DNA of 8,183 nucleotides from an uncultured Marvinbryantia sp. (GTDB lineage: Bacteria > Bacillota > Clostridia > Lachnospirales > Lachnospiraceae). The notes below the pieces were generated by a model. The model did no database searches and was not told the origin of the DNA. It saw only the letters and a program-made list of their open reading frames with translations. The stretch spans positions 1 to 8,183 of the forward strand of contig CANQJX010000071.1 in the NCBI GenBank assembly GCA_947624335.1. Reading direction: 5' to 3'. This document shows positions 5,821 through 8,183 of the stretch, piece by piece (within the stretch, counting starts at the first letter, position 1; each line of letters opens with the position of its first letter). Both the position numbers and the translations under genes were made by a program.

Positions 5821-6711
5821 ATGTTTGAGATCAAATGGATTATGGCCCCGGTCGTTGGCGGGCTGATCGGTCTGATTACAAACGGAATTGCGATCAAAAT
5901 GCTGTTCCGCCCGTTTCATCCAATTAAAATAGGAAAATTTACCCTGCCGTTTACGCCCGGCCTGATTCCCAAGGAGCGGCCGCGTCTGGCAAAGGCGATC
6001 GGAAAAGTGATCGGCGATCAGCTGCTGGATAAGGAGACGCTGCAAAAAGCGCTTGCTTCCGATACGCTGCGCGAAGCGTTTGAACGGCGCATCGACCGCA
6101 CGATTGAAAATCTGGGACGGGAACAAGAAAGCGTTCGCGCTTATCTGCACAGGAAGGGTATTGCGGTGGAAAAGATTCCCGCAAAAGAGGCGGAAGAGCG
6201 CATCGCCGCGTATGTGACGCAGCAGCTTCTGGAACAGAAAATCGGGGACGCCGTTTTGGAATATGCGCTCGACGAGATCACGGCAAATTTAAACCCGATG
6301 ATCGCCAGGGTAGCGGAACCGGCGCTTTACAGATCACGGAGCAGTATTGCGCGGCGCATGGACGAGATGATCGAACAGAAATGCCCATCCATTGTCAGGG
6401 AATATCTGGATAAAGAGTACGAAAAATGGATGGATAAGCCGATGAAGGACATCGCCACAATGCTGTGGCTGAAAAAAGAACCGTTTAAAACAAAAGTCTG
6501 GGAGATGTATCTGGAACTTCTGGAGAAAAAAGCGGGAAGATTTCTGGAAAGACTGGATGTGTCCGCCATTGTGGAACAAAAGATCAACGAACTTGATATG
6601 CAGGAACTGGAAAATCTGATCCTGGATATTTCACGGAAGGAACTGAACGCGCTCGTCTGGATCGGGGGCCTGTTGGGGGCGCTGATCGGGATGGTGAATC
6701 TGTTGTTCTGA
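5821..6711 (+). CDS. DUF445-family membrane protein (YheB-like)
   Basis: A 296-residue protein with the DUF445 layout: an N-terminal membrane segment ending in the family signature (APVVGGLIGLITNGIAIKML at residues 9-28, then FRP), the conserved loop PFTPGLIPKERPRLAKAIG (about 43-61), a long charged, mainly helical middle (about 65-270), and a C-terminal hydrophobic hairpin VWIGGLLGALIGMVNLLF that ends the protein. Both ends would sit in the membrane with the helical body on one side. The biochemical function of DUF445 is not established. B. subtilis YheB belongs to the family, and the present neighbourhood contains germination and coat genes, so a spore link is possible but unproven. The nfo gene begins 29 bases after the stop, suggesting a shared transcript. 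Confidence 0.92.
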   Translation: MFEIKWIMAPVVGGLIGLITNGIAIKMLFRPFHPIKIGKFTLPFTPGLIPKERPRLAKAIGKVIGDQLLDKETLQKALASDTLREAFERRIDRTIENLGREQESVRAYLHRKGIAVEKIPAKEAEERIAAYVTQQLLEQKIGDAVLEYALDEITANLNPMIARVAEPALYRSRSSIARRMDEMIEQKCPSIVREYLDKEYEKWMDKPMKDIATMLWLKKEPFKTKVWEMYLELLEKKAGRFLERLDVSAIVEQKINELDMQELENLILDISRKELNALVWIGGLLGALIGMVNLLF

Positions 6712-6740
6712 CGCGGCGTTTTGTTTGGGAGGCAGGACGT

Positions 6741-7586
6741 ATGCTGATTGGAAATCATGTATCTTCTTCCGGAGGCTATTATGCCATGGGCGAGACGGCG
6801 CTTCGGTTAGGCGCCAATACGTTCGCGTTTTTTACGCGCAATCCCAGAGGCGGAAAGGCAAAGGAAATCGATCCGGCGGATGTGGAAAAATTTTTGCGGC
6901 TCGCCGGGGAACATTCCTTCGGGAAACTGGTGGCGCATGCGCCCTATACGCTAAATCCGTGCGCGGCCGACAAACGGGTCCGGCAATTTGCGAAAGAGAC
7001 GTTTCTGGACGATCTGCGGCGAATGGAATATACGCCGGGCAATTACTATAATTTTCATCCGGGCAGTCATGTAAAGCAGGGAGCGGACACGGGAATCGCG
7101 CTGATCGCGGAGCTGTTAAACGAAGTATTAACGCCGGAACAGACGACCACGGTACTGCTGGAGACGATGGCCGGAAAAGGCAGCGAAGTGGGACGAACCT
7201 TTGAGGAACTGCGCGCGATACTTGACCGGGTAGAACAAAAAGAGAAGATGGGCGTTTGCCTGGATACCTGTCATGTATGGGACGGCGGATACGATATTGT
7301 AAATAATCTGGACGGAGTTTTGCAGGAGTTTGACCGCGTGATCGGTCTGGAGCGGCTGATGGCGGTTCACTTAAACGACAGCCTGAACGAATGCGCGAGC
7401 CATAAGGACCGCCATGCGCGCATCGGCGAGGGGAAGATCGGACTGGAAGCGCTGGTGCGCGTGATTCGGCATCCGCGGCTGCGCCGCCTTCCGTTTATTC
7501 TGGAAACTCCCAACGACGACGCGGGCTACAGGCGGGAGATCGCTCTTCTGCGCAGCCGCTGCGTGGAAACGGAAGAAGACAGCTAG
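6741..7586 (+). CDS. nfo: Endonuclease IV (AP endonuclease, deoxyribonuclease IV)
   Basis: A cytosolic DNA-repair enzyme that cuts 5' of abasic sites and removes 3' blocking groups in base excision repair. The 281-residue product has standard length and a TIM-barrel pattern. All nine expected zinc ligands can be placed by alignment with E. coli Nfo: His66, His106, Glu141, Asp175, His178, His210, Asp223, His225 and Glu255. They lie in the motifs VAHAPYTLN, NFHPGSH, LLETMAGKG, CLDTCHVWDGGYD, VHLNDS, HKDRHARIGEGKIG and LETP. GGGAGG stands 8 bases before ATG 6741. It lies between the DUF445 gene (29-base gap) and larB (22-base gap). In spore formers this repair class protects dormant and germinating spore DNA, as shown for Nfo and ExoA in B. 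subtilis, so expression in sporulation is possible. Nothing is degenerate. Confidence 0.98.
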   Translation: MLIGNHVSSSGGYYAMGETALRLGANTFAFFTRNPRGGKAKEIDPADVEKFLRLAGEHSFGKLVAHAPYTLNPCAADKRVRQFAKETFLDDLRRMEYTPGNYYNFHPGSHVKQGADTGIALIAELLNEVLTPEQTTTVLLETMAGKGSEVGRTFEELRAILDRVEQKEKMGVCLDTCHVWDGGYDIVNNLDGVLQEFDRVIGLERLMAVHLNDSLNECASHKDRHARIGEGKIGLEALVRVIRHPRLRRLPFILETPNDDAGYRREIALLRSRCVETEEDS

Positions 7587-7608
7587 AGAAGAGCGGGGGA
7601 ATGGACAG

Positions 7609-8183
7609 ATGAATACATTAAACATTTTGCGGGACCTTGCGGATGGCAGGTTTACGCCCGAAGAAGCGGAGCGGATGCTGAAAATCGAGCCGTTTGACGA
7701 TCTGGGCTATGCCAAAGTGGATTATCACCGCGAGGTGCGCACCGGCGTACCGGAAGTGATTTACTGCGAGGGAAAAACGGCGCGGCAGATCTGCGGCATT
7801 GTGAGCAATATGACCGCCCACGGGGCGGACCGTATTTTCGGAACCCGCTGCAGCAAAGAAAAGTATGAAGCGGTACATGCCGTATGCCCGGATGTGGAGT
7901 ATGACGAGACGGCGCGCATCCTTTCCAAAGGCGCGCCGGCAAAACCTTATAATCAGGGAAAGATCGTAGTGGCGTGCGCCGGCACTTCCGATCTGCCGGT
8001 TGCAAGGGAAGCGGCTTTAACGGCGCGCTTTCTCGGCAACGAAGTGGAAGAACTGTATGATGTGGGAGTGGCGGGAATCCACCGTCTGCTCTCGCATATG
8101 GATCAGATTATGCAGGCAAACGTGGTAATTGCCGTGGCGGGCATGGAAGGCGCGCTTGCATCCGTAATCGGCGGCCTGACGGA
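7609..8183 (+). CDS. larB: LarB, nickel-pincer cofactor biosynthesis protein (3' end outside window)
   Basis: The frame runs open from ATG 7609 to the window edge, giving 191 residues of a protein normally about 250 long. LarB carboxylates the pyridinium ring of nicotinic acid adenine dinucleotide and hydrolyses the phosphoanhydride, the first step towards the nickel-pincer nucleotide used by lactate racemase LarA and relatives. The N-terminal helix (RDLADGRFTPEEAERML, residues 8-24) and the segment GVPEVIYCEGKT (about 46-57) are typical. From about 118 the PurE-like (AIR carboxylase) domain follows with GTSDLPVAREA, YDVGVAGIHRLL and VAGMEGALASVIGGL. The part that should hold the catalytic cysteine (Cys221 in Lactiplantibacillus) lies beyond the edge. 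A GGGGGA-type ribosome binding site ends 8 bases before the ATG. The gene follows nfo by 22 bases. A larC gene would be expected downstream but cannot be seen. Confidence 0.95.
   Translation, partial: MNTLNILRDLADGRFTPEEAERMLKIEPFDDLGYAKVDYHREVRTGVPEVIYCEGKTARQICGIVSNMTAHGADRIFGTRCSKEKYEAVHAVCPDVEYDETARILSKGAPAKPYNQGKIVVACAGTSDLPVAREAALTARFLGNEVEELYDVGVAGIHRLLSHMDQIMQANVVIAVAGMEGALASVIGGLT

Noticed and set aside
7601..7612. Three-codon reading frame ATG GAC AGA TGA overlapping the larB start, as a possible leader peptide
   Set aside because: The G-rich ribosome binding site abuts this ATG with no spacing but is correctly placed for the larB ATG at 7609; coincidence is more likely.

Overview
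The window reads as chromosomal DNA of an endospore-forming Clostridia member, most likely Lachnospiraceae or a close relative. The evidence is a SipL-type coat protein (SPOCS/DUF3794 repeats plus LysM, a clostridial coat-assembly factor), a Ger germinant-receptor operon, strong AGGAGG-type ribosome binding sites, and codon use that prefers G/C third positions (GCG, CCG, CTG, GGC). I see no mobile element, CRISPR array, rRNA or tRNA, and no gene-free stretch above about 300 bases.

Layout. (1) 1-2591, forward: the 3' part of sipL, then ispE (isoprenoid precursor synthesis by the MEP pathway) and a GntR/FCD regulator. A good vegetative-type promoter lies in the sipL-ispE gap, so ispE-gntR can be expressed apart from the sporulation gene. 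A TGTATACA palindrome next to the expected start site is a candidate operator for the co-transcribed GntR protein. The unit closes with an intrinsic terminator at 2615-2650. (2) 2692-5361, forward: a three-gene spore germinant receptor operon with overlapping genes (GerA-, GerB- and GerC-type subunits). The B permease is full length, but A lacks the first N-terminal subdomain and C is only the lipid-anchored first domain. It ends at a strong hairpin that probably terminates transcription from both sides. (3) 5449-5700, reverse: an unrecognised 83-residue acidic, tyrosine-rich protein with an excellent ribosome binding site, convergent with the ger operon. (4) 5821-8183, forward: a DUF445 membrane protein, endonuclease IV (nfo) and the start of larB (nickel-pincer cofactor synthesis, cut by the window edge), tightly spaced as one likely operon and divergent from the small reverse gene.

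Functionally the window mixes spore biology (coat attachment, germinant sensing, possibly the DUF445 protein and the small orphan) with housekeeping (isoprenoid precursors, abasic-site repair, nickel cofactor). The most interesting feature is the compact germinant receptor, in which two of three subunits have lost the domains outside the conserved core. The best regulatory lead is the candidate GntR autoregulatory site ahead of ispE. I did not find a clearly unprecedented multi-gene system.
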